Source: a bacterium | GTDB lineage: Bacteria; JAJVIF01 | Length of the DNA stretch: 64,000 nt | Direction of reading: 5' to 3' | NCBI GenBank assembly: GCA_022072165.1 | Contig: JAJVIF010000001.1 | Span: forward strand, 248,001-312,000 | Shown: positions 33,672 through 42,406 of the stretch, piece by piece | Numbering within the stretch: the first letter of the stretch is position 1 | How the letters are laid out: each line of letters opens with the position of its first letter | Made by a program: the position numbers and the translations under genes | The notes under the pieces: model-generated | Told to the model about the DNA's origin: nothing | Database searches by the model: none | The model's input: the letters and a program-made list of their open reading frames with translations, nothing else

Positions 33672-35774
33672 ATGGCGACCGCTCTCCTTCAACAACGCGT
33701 CATGCAGCCCTTCGAACTCGCGTCCGAGTTCGCCCCTTCGCCTGCCCAGCTGGAGGCGATCAACGCCATCGCCGGACATCTGGAAGCCGGCCAGCGCTTC
33801 CAGACCCTCCTGGGCGTCACCGGGTCAGGCAAAACCTATGTCATGGCGAACATCATTGCCCAGGTACAGCGACCGACCCTCATCATCGCGCACAACAAAA
33901 CCCTCGCCGCGCAACTGGCCGCCGAGTTCCGGGAGTTCTTCCCCAACAACCGGGTGGAGTACTTCGTCTCCTACTACGACTACTACCAGCCGGAGGCCTA
34001 TGTCCCCTCGAAGGACCTCTTCATCGAGAAGGACTCCGCCATCAACGAAGAGGTGGATCGTCTGCGCCATGCCGCGACCCAGGCGCTGCTGACGCGGCGC
34101 GATGTAATCATCGTCGCCAGCGTCTCCTGCATCTATGGACTCGGGTCCCCGGCGGACTACACCATGATCTCGGTCACCCTCCGGAAGGGGGAGTCGACTA
34201 ACCGCACCAAGCTCTTCAGGAGCCTCATCGATATGCAGTTCCTGCGCAACGATGTCGCGCAGGCCCGGGGGACCTTCCGGGTGAAAGGCGACACCCTCGA
34301 GATTTTCCCGGTCGATGAGGAAGTGGTGATCCGGGTCGAGATGTTTGGCGATGAAGTCGAGTCCCTCGCCAAGCTCGACCGCATCACCGGCGAAGTGCTC
34401 GGCGTCTATGAGGAATACACGATCTTCCCGGCGTCGCACTACGTCATCCTCCCCGAGCGTCAGGAACTGGTGATCCACGCCATCGAGCAGGAGCTGGAGC
34501 AGCGACTGCCGGAATTTGTCCGGGAAAACCGCCTGATCGAGCACCAGCGACTGAAGGAGCGGACCCACTACGACATCGAGATGCTGCGGGAAATGGGGTT
34601 CTGCAACGGCATCGAAAACTACTCCCGGCATTTCGCCGGACGCCCCCCCGGAGAGCCACCGTCAACACTGGTGGAGTATTTCCCCGACGATTTTCTGATG
34701 TTCGTGGATGAGTCGCATCAGACCATCCCGCAGATCCGGGCGATGGCAGTCGGGGACCTGCAGCGCAAGCAGACACTGGTCGACTATGGCTTCCGGCTCC
34801 CCAGCGCCATCGACAACCGCCCCTTGCGATTCGAGGAGTGGGAGCGGCTGCTGAATCAGGTCGTGTTTGTTTCCGCGACTCCGGCAGCCTATGAGATGGA
34901 GAAAAGCGAGAGCATCACCGAGTTGCTGATTCGCCCGACCGGGCTGGTGGATCCCGAGATCGAGATTCGCCCAGTCTCGACGCAGGTCGATGACCTGCTG
35001 GGGGAAATCCGGGCCACCATCGAGGCCGGTCACCGGATTCTGGTGACCACCCTCACGAAGAAGATGTCCGAGGACCTCTCGGCCTATCTGAAGAGCCTCA
35101 ACATCCGGGTCCGGTATCTCCACTCTGAAATCGAAACGCTGGATCGCATCCGCATCCTGCGTGACCTGCGACTGGGCGAGTTCGATGTCCTGGTCGGCAT
35201 CAACCTGCTCCGCGAGGGGCTCGACCTCCCGGAGGTCGCGCTGGTCGCGATCCTCGATGCGGACAAAGCGGGGTTCCTCCGCTCCGAAACTTCTCTCATC
35301 CAGACCATGGGACGCGCCGCGCGGCATGAAACCGGCCGCGTGATTCTTTACGCCGACACCATGACGCCGGCGATCACCGTGGCCGTGGAGGAAACGCGAC
35401 GCCGTCGGGAGCGGCAACTGCTGTACAACACCGAGCATGGGATAGTCCCCACTGGGGTGAAAAAGGGGATCCGCGACATTACCGGGGACCTGGGAGGCGA
35501 CAAGGAAAGCCTGCCGTCGACCATCATGTATCGCGGGCTGGAACTGAAGCGCGAAGAGGTTCCGCTCATCATCGAGGAACTCCGCAAGGACATGTTTCAG
35601 TACGCCACCGACATGAAGTTTGAGAAGGCCGCCGAGGTGCGCGACGAGATCACGCGACTGGAGGACCTGGCGCTGGGGCGTGCGCCGTCGGGGGATGGCA
35701 CAGGCGATATGCGGCGGGGGCGTCCGATCAACAAGAAGGTAGAACGGCGGCGGCAGAAGCACAAGCAGTGGTGA
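33672..35774 (+). CDS. uvrB: Excinuclease ABC subunit B
   Basis: 700 residues from ATG 33672; an upstream GTG at 33606 would add 22 residues. It is the damage-verifying helicase of nucleotide excision repair. Seen: FELASEFAPSPAQLEAI, Walker A GVTGSGKT (48-55), the beta-hairpin region FVSYYDYYQPEAYVP, the DEXH-type VDESHQTIPQIRAM, VGINLLREGLDLPEV, QTMGRAAR, and the C-terminal UVR domain that contacts UvrC (IIEELRKDMFQYATDMKFEK). Length is normal. UvrA and UvrC are not in the window. Confidence 0.96.
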   Translation: MATALLQQRVMQPFELASEFAPSPAQLEAINAIAGHLEAGQRFQTLLGVTGSGKTYVMANIIAQVQRPTLIIAHNKTLAAQLAAEFREFFPNNRVEYFVSYYDYYQPEAYVPSKDLFIEKDSAINEEVDRLRHAATQALLTRRDVIIVASVSCIYGLGSPADYTMISVTLRKGESTNRTKLFRSLIDMQFLRNDVAQARGTFRVKGDTLEIFPVDEEVVIRVEMFGDEVESLAKLDRITGEVLGVYEEYTIFPASHYVILPERQELVIHAIEQELEQRLPEFVRENRLIEHQRLKERTHYDIEMLREMGFCNGIENYSRHFAGRPPGEPPSTLVEYFPDDFLMFVDESHQTIPQIRAMAVGDLQRKQTLVDYGFRLPSAIDNRPLRFEEWERLLNQVVFVSATPAAYEMEKSESITELLIRPTGLVDPEIEIRPVSTQVDDLLGEIRATIEAGHRILVTTLTKKMSEDLSAYLKSLNIRVRYLHSEIETLDRIRILRDLRLGEFDVLVGINLLREGLDLPEVALVAILDADKAGFLRSETSLIQTMGRAARHETGRVILYADTMTPAITVAVEETRRRRERQLLYNTEHGIVPTGVKKGIRDITGDLGGDKESLPSTIMYRGLELKREEVPLIIEELRKDMFQYATDMKFEKAAEVRDEITRLEDLALGRAPSGDGTGDMRRGRPINKKVERRRQKHKQW

Positions 35775-35800
35775 TAGCGAGAAAGTGCGGATACATCCTA

Positions 35801-36724
35801 TCAACTAATTGGTGCATCGTCGGCTGTTTGCGCTGCCCGCAACTCGTCCAGTAGCTGCTTTGCCAGACCCATTTGCCTCTGCGGATCAATCTGCCGCGGG
35901 AACCACCGCGCTGCGGAAAAGAACCCCTGCCAGACCAACATCGGTAACCCGTCGATGGCATACCGCCCCGACTCCAGTGCCTGACGTACCAACGCCGGGG
36001 TCCGGTAGTTCAAATCCCAGGTGTCGTAGGCGCCGTCGGGCAGCGCTGTCAGCGGACCCGGATCAGCTGCCGTGGTCGCGTTCACCAGCAGACCCTCCAG
36101 CACCGATGGCAACCGGTGCCACTCTTCACACCGAATCGCCAGCTGCCCCTCGGCGGTCTCGCGCAGTCGCTCGAGGAGTGGTTCGACTTCCGCCAAGGGT
36201 CGACGCACATAGCAGATCGCCTGCGCTATCCCCGGATCGGGGCGTCCTGCCGCCCGCTCCCGGGTCCGCTCTGCTCGCCAGAAGCGGAGGTACGCCAGTA
36301 GCACCGCCCGGGCGGCCGGCCCGCAGCCGAGCAGATGCACGGTCTGAAACTGACGCAACGAACGCTCCGGTCTGGCGGCCCGGATGCCCTGCAGCGTGAA
36401 GTACGCCCCATCGACATCTTTGTTGTCCCCGAGGAGTGCGCCATCCTGCCGGACCCATATGTGATTCACGGCTGCCAGCACGGCGGCCGCCTCGCTGCCG
36501 TGATCACAGGCGGCCCAGGCGCGCTCTTTATGGGGGGTCGTGACATTCAGTCCCAGCCAGCCGCGACGGACCTGGTCGGGAAAATCTGCGGGCCAGTCCT
36601 CCGCTGTCAGGGGCCACAGGTCGTACATCGCATCGACCCCCGTCAGCCCGTACAGCGTCTGATGCAGCAGCGGCGAGAGCGATCCTTCGACCGGCCATCC
36701 CAGAAGTCCGACACGGCTGGTCAT
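35801..36724 (-). CDS. aroE: Shikimate dehydrogenase family protein
   Basis: 307 residues. The substrate part has SLSPLLHQ (14-21), NVTTPHKE with K66, and GDNKDVDG with D103, the catalytic Lys-Asp pair. The NADP part has LLGCGPAARAVLL (about 131-143). These support reduction of 3-dehydroshikimate to shikimate. It is longer than typical AroE (about 270-290), with an insert after the nucleotide loop (FWRAERTRERAAGRPD). Its start overlaps the stop of the C39-like gene by four bases, so translation is coupled. This operon has no other pathway gene. Confidence 0.86.
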   Translation of the reverse strand: MTSRVGLLGWPVEGSLSPLLHQTLYGLTGVDAMYDLWPLTAEDWPADFPDQVRRGWLGLNVTTPHKERAWAACDHGSEAAAVLAAVNHIWVRQDGALLGDNKDVDGAYFTLQGIRAARPERSLRQFQTVHLLGCGPAARAVLLAYLRFWRAERTRERAAGRPDPGIAQAICYVRRPLAEVEPLLERLRETAEGQLAIRCEEWHRLPSVLEGLLVNATTAADPGPLTALPDGAYDTWDLNYRTPALVRQALESGRYAIDGLPMLVWQGFFSAARWFPRQIDPQRQMGLAKQLLDELRAAQTADDAPIS

Positions 36725-37443
36725 TGATGCAACTCCCAGCCTTCGACCTTGATCAGCGGAATCCGACCACTGAGCAACACTGCATCGATGTTCAGGGGGC
36801 GTGGTGCCTGTCCGGTGCTGCGGAAGCGATAGACCGATTTCTTTCCGCCAGAGTCGAAGTAGTCGACAAAGCCCGCTTCATCCATCAGGACCAGTCCATC
36901 AACCGGATCCATCACTGGCAGGAACGGCCCGGATTTCCCACCAAACAGGCGTCGCGCCAGGTCTGGCGAGAGCCGGCCTGGCGGGACATAACTCACGTGG
37001 AACCCCTCGGTGAAGTGGTTGTGGAGGAGCAGGGGATCCTCTGTCGCGCACAACGCGGCGAAGTCCAGTTTCTCCTGCGTCACCTGATACCCAAACTGGC
37101 GTCCGACCCGGGGAATCATCCAGGGGTAGGTGCCGAAGACGGTCGTGCCCAGTGCCGCGGTTACCGATCGCTGCTCAGCCTCGACTCCCTGCTGACGCAG
37201 CAGGGTTGTGAAAGCCGCCGGGACACAGGTGAAGTCCGTGCTCTGATGCACGACACCAAACTCATCGACTTCGGTGTACTCCGGGATGACCTGCGTGAGG
37301 GTGTACCAGTGCAGATAGCGCTCCACTCCGAACATGACCAACAGCAACCACACCAGGATCATGCCCCAGAGACGCCACTGGGGATGCCGGCTTTCGATCC
37401 GGAAAGTCGTGAGCTGATTGTCGACCAGCTTCACACCTCCCAT
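36721..37443 (-). CDS. Membrane-anchored C39-like papain-fold protein
   Basis: 240 residues. One membrane segment at about 25-42 (LWGMILVWLLLVMFGVERYL). After it comes VVHQSTDFTCVPAAFTTLL, in which C73 and Q67 match the cysteine and oxyanion glutamine of C39 peptidases (usually Q-x5-CGPA; here CVPA). A HVSYV motif and a later MDPVDG segment could supply His and Asp. C39-family enzymes cut leader peptides; stand-alone ones have various roles. It lies between a lipoprotein gene (6 bases apart) and aroE (overlapping). Activity not proven. Confidence 0.65.
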   Translation of the reverse strand: MGGVKLVDNQLTTFRIESRHPQWRLWGMILVWLLLVMFGVERYLHWYTLTQVIPEYTEVDEFGVVHQSTDFTCVPAAFTTLLRQQGVEAEQRSVTAALGTTVFGTYPWMIPRVGRQFGYQVTQEKLDFAALCATEDPLLLHNHFTEGFHVSYVPPGRLSPDLARRLFGGKSGPFLPVMDPVDGLVLMDEAGFVDYFDSGGKKSVYRFRSTGQAPRPLNIDAVLLSGRIPLIKVEGWELHQ

Positions 37444-37449
37444 GACGCT

Positions 37450-38226
37450 CTAGTCCCCCTGCGATGTCGTAGCAGGTGCTGCAACTGGACGCTCGCTGAA
37501 TCGCAGACTCGGGAGAATCCGCTCCTCGACTTCCGTGGTGCGCTGGAGGAACGACGATGGGGGAGCCACCACCTGCCCAATCCAGACGTCATCTCCCAGA
37601 ATCCAAAGATAGTGTCGTGAAAGCCGTCGCGACCCCTCCGGCGCGAGTTCCAGGTAGTGCTGCTGCATCAGTCGCAGCTGTTCCCAGTCCTCGTCGGGCA
37701 TCTGGTCCATGGTCCCCACTGGTCGGCGAATCAGCATGGTGACTGTCAGGACCTCATGCTCGCCGAACAGCACCCGGGAATAGCTGAGGACGGTCTTCCG
37801 GGCTCCCAGAAAGTAGTTGTCTGCCAGGGCCACACCCTGCGCTGCATGTTCAAGTAGCAGTTCGTCTACCGCTTCCGGCGGGACATCACTCGCGTTCGCC
37901 AAAAAGAGGGGTCGCATCCCCGGGAGGAAACCGATGCTGAAATAGGTATCAGCCCCCTGTCGCAACTGAACGACCGAATTGGGATCGGGGTAATACGTCG
38001 GCAGGGTCCAGGTGGTGGGAAACTCGCCAGCGAGCCCATAAGCGGCCACCTCAAAGGGAGTCACCGGCAGCGCTGCCACCGCCGGGTGTGCCTCGGGGAG
38101 GGGAGGGGTTGACTTGCGGGTCCCAGGGCCGGCCCCCAGGCCGGCTCCTGGCGGACGCCATCCCTGACAGCCCCCCAGTAGGGGCACGACCAGCCAGAGG
38201 AGCCAGCAGCGTCGCAGGTGGGCCAT
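37450..38226 (-). CDS. Unknown lipoprotein
   Basis: 258 residues. A basic signal peptide ends in the lipobox LLGGC (Cys20), followed by a Gly/Pro-rich linker of about 30 residues. The exported part (about 50-240) is mixed alpha/beta with no motif I know. It is the first gene of the lipoprotein-C39-aroE group. The three together may act at the cell surface, with aroE as a passenger, but nothing in the sequence shows a shared function. Confidence 0.65.
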   Translation of the reverse strand: MAHLRRCWLLWLVVPLLGGCQGWRPPGAGLGAGPGTRKSTPPLPEAHPAVAALPVTPFEVAAYGLAGEFPTTWTLPTYYPDPNSVVQLRQGADTYFSIGFLPGMRPLFLANASDVPPEAVDELLLEHAAQGVALADNYFLGARKTVLSYSRVLFGEHEVLTVTMLIRRPVGTMDQMPDEDWEQLRLMQQHYLELAPEGSRRLSRHYLWILGDDVWIGQVVAPPSSFLQRTTEVEERILPSLRFSERPVAAPATTSQGD

Positions 38227-38392
38227 CGCCGCACAGTATGCCCCCTGCGGTGGACTGAAGTCGCCCCCGCATTTGCCTCTCTTCCTGCCCTTCGCTACCC
38301 TACGACACTGGCGCTGCAGGATCGGTCCCGCAGGCAGGAGCAGTCAGCGCCACACGCCCCAGGATCGCGAGGCAGGAGCTGACCCACCGCCC

Positions 38393-39346
38393 ATGGCCTA
38401 CAACGAACTCAAGATCTTTGCGGGGACTGCATCCAACGCTCTCGCCACGGAGATTTGTGATGTCCTTGGCGTCTCCCTCGGACGCTCTGAAACGCTGACG
38501 TTTAAGAACGAAAACCTCTTCGTCCGGCTCAATGAAAACGTCCGGGAAACGGATGCCTTTGTCATCCAGACCTCCTGTCCCCCGGTCGACAGCAACCTGC
38601 TGGAGTCGCTGATCATGGTGGATGCCCTCAAGCGGGCGAGTGCCCGGCGCATCACCATGGTCTGTCCCTACTTCCCTTACAGCCGCTCCGACAAAAAGGA
38701 TCAGCCCCGCATCGCCATCACGGCGGCGCTGATCGCGAATCTGATGCAGGTCGCCGGGGTGCATCGGGTCCTGACGATGGACCTCCACGCCGAGCAGATA
38801 CAGGGATTTTTCACGGTGCCGGTGGACCAGTTGCTGGCCCGACCCATCATTGCTGGCTACTTCCGGGAGAAGTACCGCAATAGCGATGGTCTCAACAATG
38901 TCGTCGCGATGGCTCCCGATGCCGGATCGGCTCGTCGGGTCCGGGCCTACGCCGCCATGCTCGGTGTCCCTCTTGTACTCGCCGATAAGCGACGCCAGGA
39001 CATGGATACGGAGATCATGAACATCGTCGGCGATGTCGAGGGACGTGATGTCATCATCTTCGATGACGAAATCGCCACCGGCGGCTCCATCCTGGAAGTG
39101 GCGCAGAAGGTTCTCGACTCCGGTGCCCGCACGGTATCAGCCGGCGTGACGCATCCTGTCCTGTGTGGCGGAGCCCCCGGACGGGTCCAGCAAAGCTGCC
39201 TGCGGGAACTCGCTGTGACCAACACGATTCCGCTACCACCAGACTACGAGCAACCCAAAATTACGGTCCTGTCGGTGGCGCGACTCTTCGCCGAAGCCAT
39301 TCTGAGCATTCACACTGGACAAAGTGTCAGCCGACTCTTCGCCTGA
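38393..39346 (+). CDS. prs: Ribose-phosphate pyrophosphokinase
   Basis: 317 residues from ATG 38393, with GGCAGGAG about 14 bases upstream. Makes PRPP from ribose-5-phosphate and ATP for nucleotide, His and Trp synthesis. Seen: the start NELKIFAGTASNALATEI, the ATP loop YFPYSRSDKKDQPR (93-106), TMDLHAEQIQGFF (128-140) and the PRPP loop IIFDDEIATGGS (221-232). The length is that of class I enzymes. SDKKDQPR is a small change from the usual RQDRK. Confidence 0.93.
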   Translation: MAYNELKIFAGTASNALATEICDVLGVSLGRSETLTFKNENLFVRLNENVRETDAFVIQTSCPPVDSNLLESLIMVDALKRASARRITMVCPYFPYSRSDKKDQPRIAITAALIANLMQVAGVHRVLTMDLHAEQIQGFFTVPVDQLLARPIIAGYFREKYRNSDGLNNVVAMAPDAGSARRVRAYAAMLGVPLVLADKRRQDMDTEIMNIVGDVEGRDVIIFDDEIATGGSILEVAQKVLDSGARTVSAGVTHPVLCGGAPGRVQQSCLRELAVTNTIPLPPDYEQPKITVLSVARLFAEAILSIHTGQSVSRLFA

Positions 39347-39397
39347 GCCTGCTACTGGAGCCTTTGCGCCAGACCCGGCATACTACCCGGCAGGACC

Positions 39398-40945
39398 ATG
39401 CCTTTCCATCAGATTCCCTGGAGCCCTACAAGTCCCATCCCGCTCCCGCCGGGACTGGTGATCCTGCAACTCCGGCGATCCGCCGATTCTGGTTACCTCT
39501 TACGTCTGCTCGCTCAGCATTTTGTGGCTGAATTCGGACTTCCCCAGGCCGCGTTTCGGCTCTGTCACATTAGCGTCGAAGATACGCTCCTTGGCACCCA
39601 TGCAGATCCGATCATCCGGCAGGCGCATTGGCGGAGTCTCTGGCAACTCCTGCCGGAATCCGGCGAAAGCGGGAGCGCATCACTCGCCCAGCAGATAGCG
39701 GAATTGCGTCAGGAACTCCTGGCGTTGGAGCAGTCAGGCGACATGCAGATCAGCGACGTGGCATCCGCTAACGGCACCGACCACCGTCTGGCACTGCAGC
39801 ACCAACTCGCCCGCATCGAGTCCGAGTTGCGGCGTGAAATGCCGGGACTCGTCGATACCCCGGATGCCGCCCGGCAGGTCACCCGGCTGGGGGAAGCCCA
39901 GGCCCGCATCCGGCAGGAATATCTGACGCTGCAGGAGCAGCTGAAGGAACTCAACGGACGTCTTGAATCTGCTACCGGGGAAACACGCCGCCTCAAGAAA
40001 GAAGAAGGCCGCAAGGTCACCCTCGGAGGCATCTTCGTCCTGCTGGGAGCGATTTCGCTCATGGCCGATGGAGTCCCCGCTCATTTGAGACCCCTGGGAT
40101 GGGCCGTGATCGCCCTCGGGATCCTGTTTGCTTACGTCGCCAATCGGAACGCGTCCGCCAAAGAGAGCCCAAAAGAAGCCCAGGTCCGACGCCAGGTTCA
40201 GGAGACCACAGCCCGACTCACGGAGGTCGATGAGCGACTCCGGGAAGCGGACCGGCAGGTGCGTCAATACTGCGCGTCCATCGGCTGCACGTCGCCAGGG
40301 CAGGTGCTGGAACTGCAGCGACGCTTTGATCAGCGTCGCGCAGAAAAGGCGGAACTCGAAGCGGAACTGCAGGCCTTGGCTCTTACAGGCACGGAGCAAG
40401 AGTCCCGTGGTGGCGTGGCAACCCTGACTCGGGCAGAGGACCTCCGGATGGAGTTGATGACGCTGGAAACCGAGGTGCAGCGTCGCGCAGCGGGGCAAGG
40501 CTTGCGACGTCCTGCCTTTGCGACCGTGCTCGAAACCGCCAATCAATGGTTGCGCCATCAAGATGGTGGTGCCACCGGACTTCAATGGGGCCTCGATGGG
40601 TCGCAGACTCCGCACCTCTCACCAGAAAATAGTCCATCTTTAGCGTCGAAAGTGATATCCTATTTGAGCCTCAGGCTTGCGCTAATAGCGTCAAGTGAAG
40701 AAATTCCGTCAAACTTACCGCTGGTACTGGACGATCCCCTGAAACTTTGGGACGATGACGAATTGACGGCTGGCTATGCGACCTTTGCACGGGTTGCACG
40801 GACCGGACGTCAGGTGATCTATATAACTTCGCGAGGGGTCTTGCTGTCCGCATGGCGGCAGGCGAGCCGGGCGCAGGGTGAGGCACTCACCCTGGTCGAG
40901 CTGGGAGATCCCCCGTCGAACTGGGACGCAGTCGAGGGCGAATGA
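39398..40945 (+). CDS. Coiled-coil membrane ATPase-like protein related to the C-terminal half of YhaN
   Basis: 515 residues. Long coiled coils at about 95-205 and 255-365 flank two membrane segments (about 208-224 and 233-248). The C-terminal part (about 405-480) has SLASKVISYLSLRLALI, like the ABC-type signature helix of SMC/YhaN proteins, and PLVLDDPLKLWDDDEL, a Walker B and D-loop-like segment. No Walker A exists; the N-terminus is short and lacks GxxGxGKS. YhaN and SbcC-like proteins have the P-loop in front of the first coiled coil. This protein may need a partner or may bind no ATP. Its stop overlaps the start of the YggS-family gene. The DNA at 40620-40740 is locally less GC-rich. Confidence 0.7.
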   Translation: MPFHQIPWSPTSPIPLPPGLVILQLRRSADSGYLLRLLAQHFVAEFGLPQAAFRLCHISVEDTLLGTHADPIIRQAHWRSLWQLLPESGESGSASLAQQIAELRQELLALEQSGDMQISDVASANGTDHRLALQHQLARIESELRREMPGLVDTPDAARQVTRLGEAQARIRQEYLTLQEQLKELNGRLESATGETRRLKKEEGRKVTLGGIFVLLGAISLMADGVPAHLRPLGWAVIALGILFAYVANRNASAKESPKEAQVRRQVQETTARLTEVDERLREADRQVRQYCASIGCTSPGQVLELQRRFDQRRAEKAELEAELQALALTGTEQESRGGVATLTRAEDLRMELMTLETEVQRRAAGQGLRRPAFATVLETANQWLRHQDGGATGLQWGLDGSQTPHLSPENSPSLASKVISYLSLRLALIASSEEIPSNLPLVLDDPLKLWDDDELTAGYATFARVARTGRQVIYITSRGVLLSAWRQASRAQGEALTLVELGDPPSNWDAVEGE

Positions 40946-41709
40946 ATTCCCCTGCAGGAAAGGTCCTGCGTCAGCATCTGGAGCAGATCCGGCAGCGGAT
41001 TGACTCCGCCAGGGCGCGCCGTGGAGGCGGGCCTGTGATGCTGTTGCCGGTGACCAAAGAGCAGCCTCCTCGCATGGTCGCCTCGCTGCTCAAGCAGCAG
41101 GTCTGGGCGATTGCGGAGAACCGGGTACAGGAAGCCCGGAAGAAGTTCCCGGACATCGAAGCGGTCCTTGGGGCTGACTGGAAACTCACCGAGCGTCATC
41201 TCATCGGGACCCTCCAGACCAACAAAGCTAAAGAAGCAGCCACCCTCTTTGACTGGGTGCAGAGTGTCGATCGGCTCAAGCTCGCCGAAGCCCTCCAGGA
41301 AGGGGCATCCGCCACCAATCGCACACTCCAGGTGACCCTGCAGGTGAAGTACGGCCAGGAGCCGACCAAGCAGGGGCTTCCTGAAGCGGCACTCCTCGAG
41401 CAGTTCGAGGATTTCTGCGAATTCCCCAATCTGAGACTGCGGGGGCTCATGCTCATTGCCCCCCTGGGCATCGACCCGCAGCTGACCCGGCAGTACTTCC
41501 GTCGGTGCAAGCAGCTCTTCGAAAGCCTCCGTTTGGAGGCCAGTCGACGCAAGTGTCAGTGGGACACCCTCTCTATGGGGATGAGCGAAGACTTCGAGAT
41601 GGCCATCGAAGAGGGGGCCACCATGATCCGCATTGGACGGCTCCTTTTTGACGGGGTCCCCGAGGATGTCGAAGAGCCGCGCATTCCATTGGACATCATG
41701 GACGAGTAG
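40942..41709 (+). CDS. YggS/PROSC-family pyridoxal phosphate-binding protein
   Basis: 255 residues; ATG overlaps the preceding stop. This fold-type III PLP protein helps B6 and amino-acid homeostasis. Seen: PLP lysine K39 in LLPVTKEQ (usually AVSKT), AENRVQEA, HLIGTLQTNK, LSMGMSEDFEMAI and RIGRLLFDG. The last motif is normally RIGxxLFG. The 3' end overlaps that of the convergent VTT gene by 14 bases. Confidence 0.88.
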   Translation: MNSPAGKVLRQHLEQIRQRIDSARARRGGGPVMLLPVTKEQPPRMVASLLKQQVWAIAENRVQEARKKFPDIEAVLGADWKLTERHLIGTLQTNKAKEAATLFDWVQSVDRLKLAEALQEGASATNRTLQVTLQVKYGQEPTKQGLPEAALLEQFEDFCEFPNLRLRGLMLIAPLGIDPQLTRQYFRRCKQLFESLRLEASRRKCQWDTLSMGMSEDFEMAIEEGATMIRIGRLLFDGVPEDVEEPRIPLDIMDE

Positions 41710-42325
41710 CGTCGGTTTTCCCGTCGGGCATGTTGGAGGCTGCAATGTGCGGATCGTAGGCCGTCTGACGACTGCGCCACCATTGCCACCCTGCCACCAT
41801 CAGCCCCACTGCGAGTACTCCCAGCAGCCACGGACGGGCAGCGGGGGACTTGATGAACAGCCCGACGCCCCCCGTAATCATCAGCACGTTCATGCTGTTG
41901 AAGAGGCAGTTGCGCAACAGACTCCAGCCCAGGAAGACATGGACCGGGATTCCAAGCACCGGGGCAAGGTAGTTCATCACCGGTCGCAGGAGCGACAGGG
42001 CATAGCTGAGAAAAATGGCGGGTCCGGGGCCATGCGACAGCAGCTTTTTCACAATCGGGTGATCGCGACGGGAGTAGAGCCGGGGGACCAGTCGGTTAAT
42101 GGCCGGCCCAAAACCACGCGACAAGCCATACGCCGCGAGATCCCCCAGGGTCTGCCCGGTAATGAACGCGATCACGACCTGCCACAGCGCCAGTTCGCCA
42201 CGTCCAACCATGACTCCCAGGGGGGCCAGCACCAGCACCGAATGCAGGGGAATGCCCAATGACTGCACGAAGGCAGTCACGAAGACCGCCGGGAGCGGGG
42301 GGATGGCAGCGAGCCAGTCAGGCAT
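41696..42325 (-). CDS. DedA/VTT-domain membrane protein
   Basis: 209 residues from the second of two tandem ATGs. Several hydrophobic segments and the VTT pattern: GQTLGDLAAYGLSRGFG, a GPGPAIFLSYALSLLRPVMN segment with Arg and Pro, and GIPVHVFLGWSLLRN. DedA proteins act in membrane homeostasis, probably lipid-carrier flipping. The C-terminus after the last membrane helix is polar and overlaps the YggS-family gene end-to-end. Confidence 0.8.
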   Translation of the reverse strand: MPDWLAAIPPLPAVFVTAFVQSLGIPLHSVLVLAPLGVMVGRGELALWQVVIAFITGQTLGDLAAYGLSRGFGPAINRLVPRLYSRRDHPIVKKLLSHGPGPAIFLSYALSLLRPVMNYLAPVLGIPVHVFLGWSLLRNCLFNSMNVLMITGGVGLFIKSPAARPWLLGVLAVGLMVAGWQWWRSRQTAYDPHIAASNMPDGKTDATRP

Positions 42326-42406
42326 CAACAGAAGGCTAACACGGTGTGTCCGACTGCTACTATCCGACGCTGCAACCGTATCGCCCGCTCAGGAGTCTGC
42401 TTTCAG

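Noticed and set aside
32363-34201. Plus-strand open frame of 612 codons through biotin carboxylase into uvrB
   Set aside because: Antisense to biotin carboxylase and out of frame with uvrB; both real genes have full motif sets.
41696-41709. Overlapping convergent gene ends as a sign of misannotation
   Set aside because: Both genes (YggS-family, VTT) have complete domains, and a 14-base tail overlap is normal. The same holds for dapL and the lipoprotein at 61434-61437.
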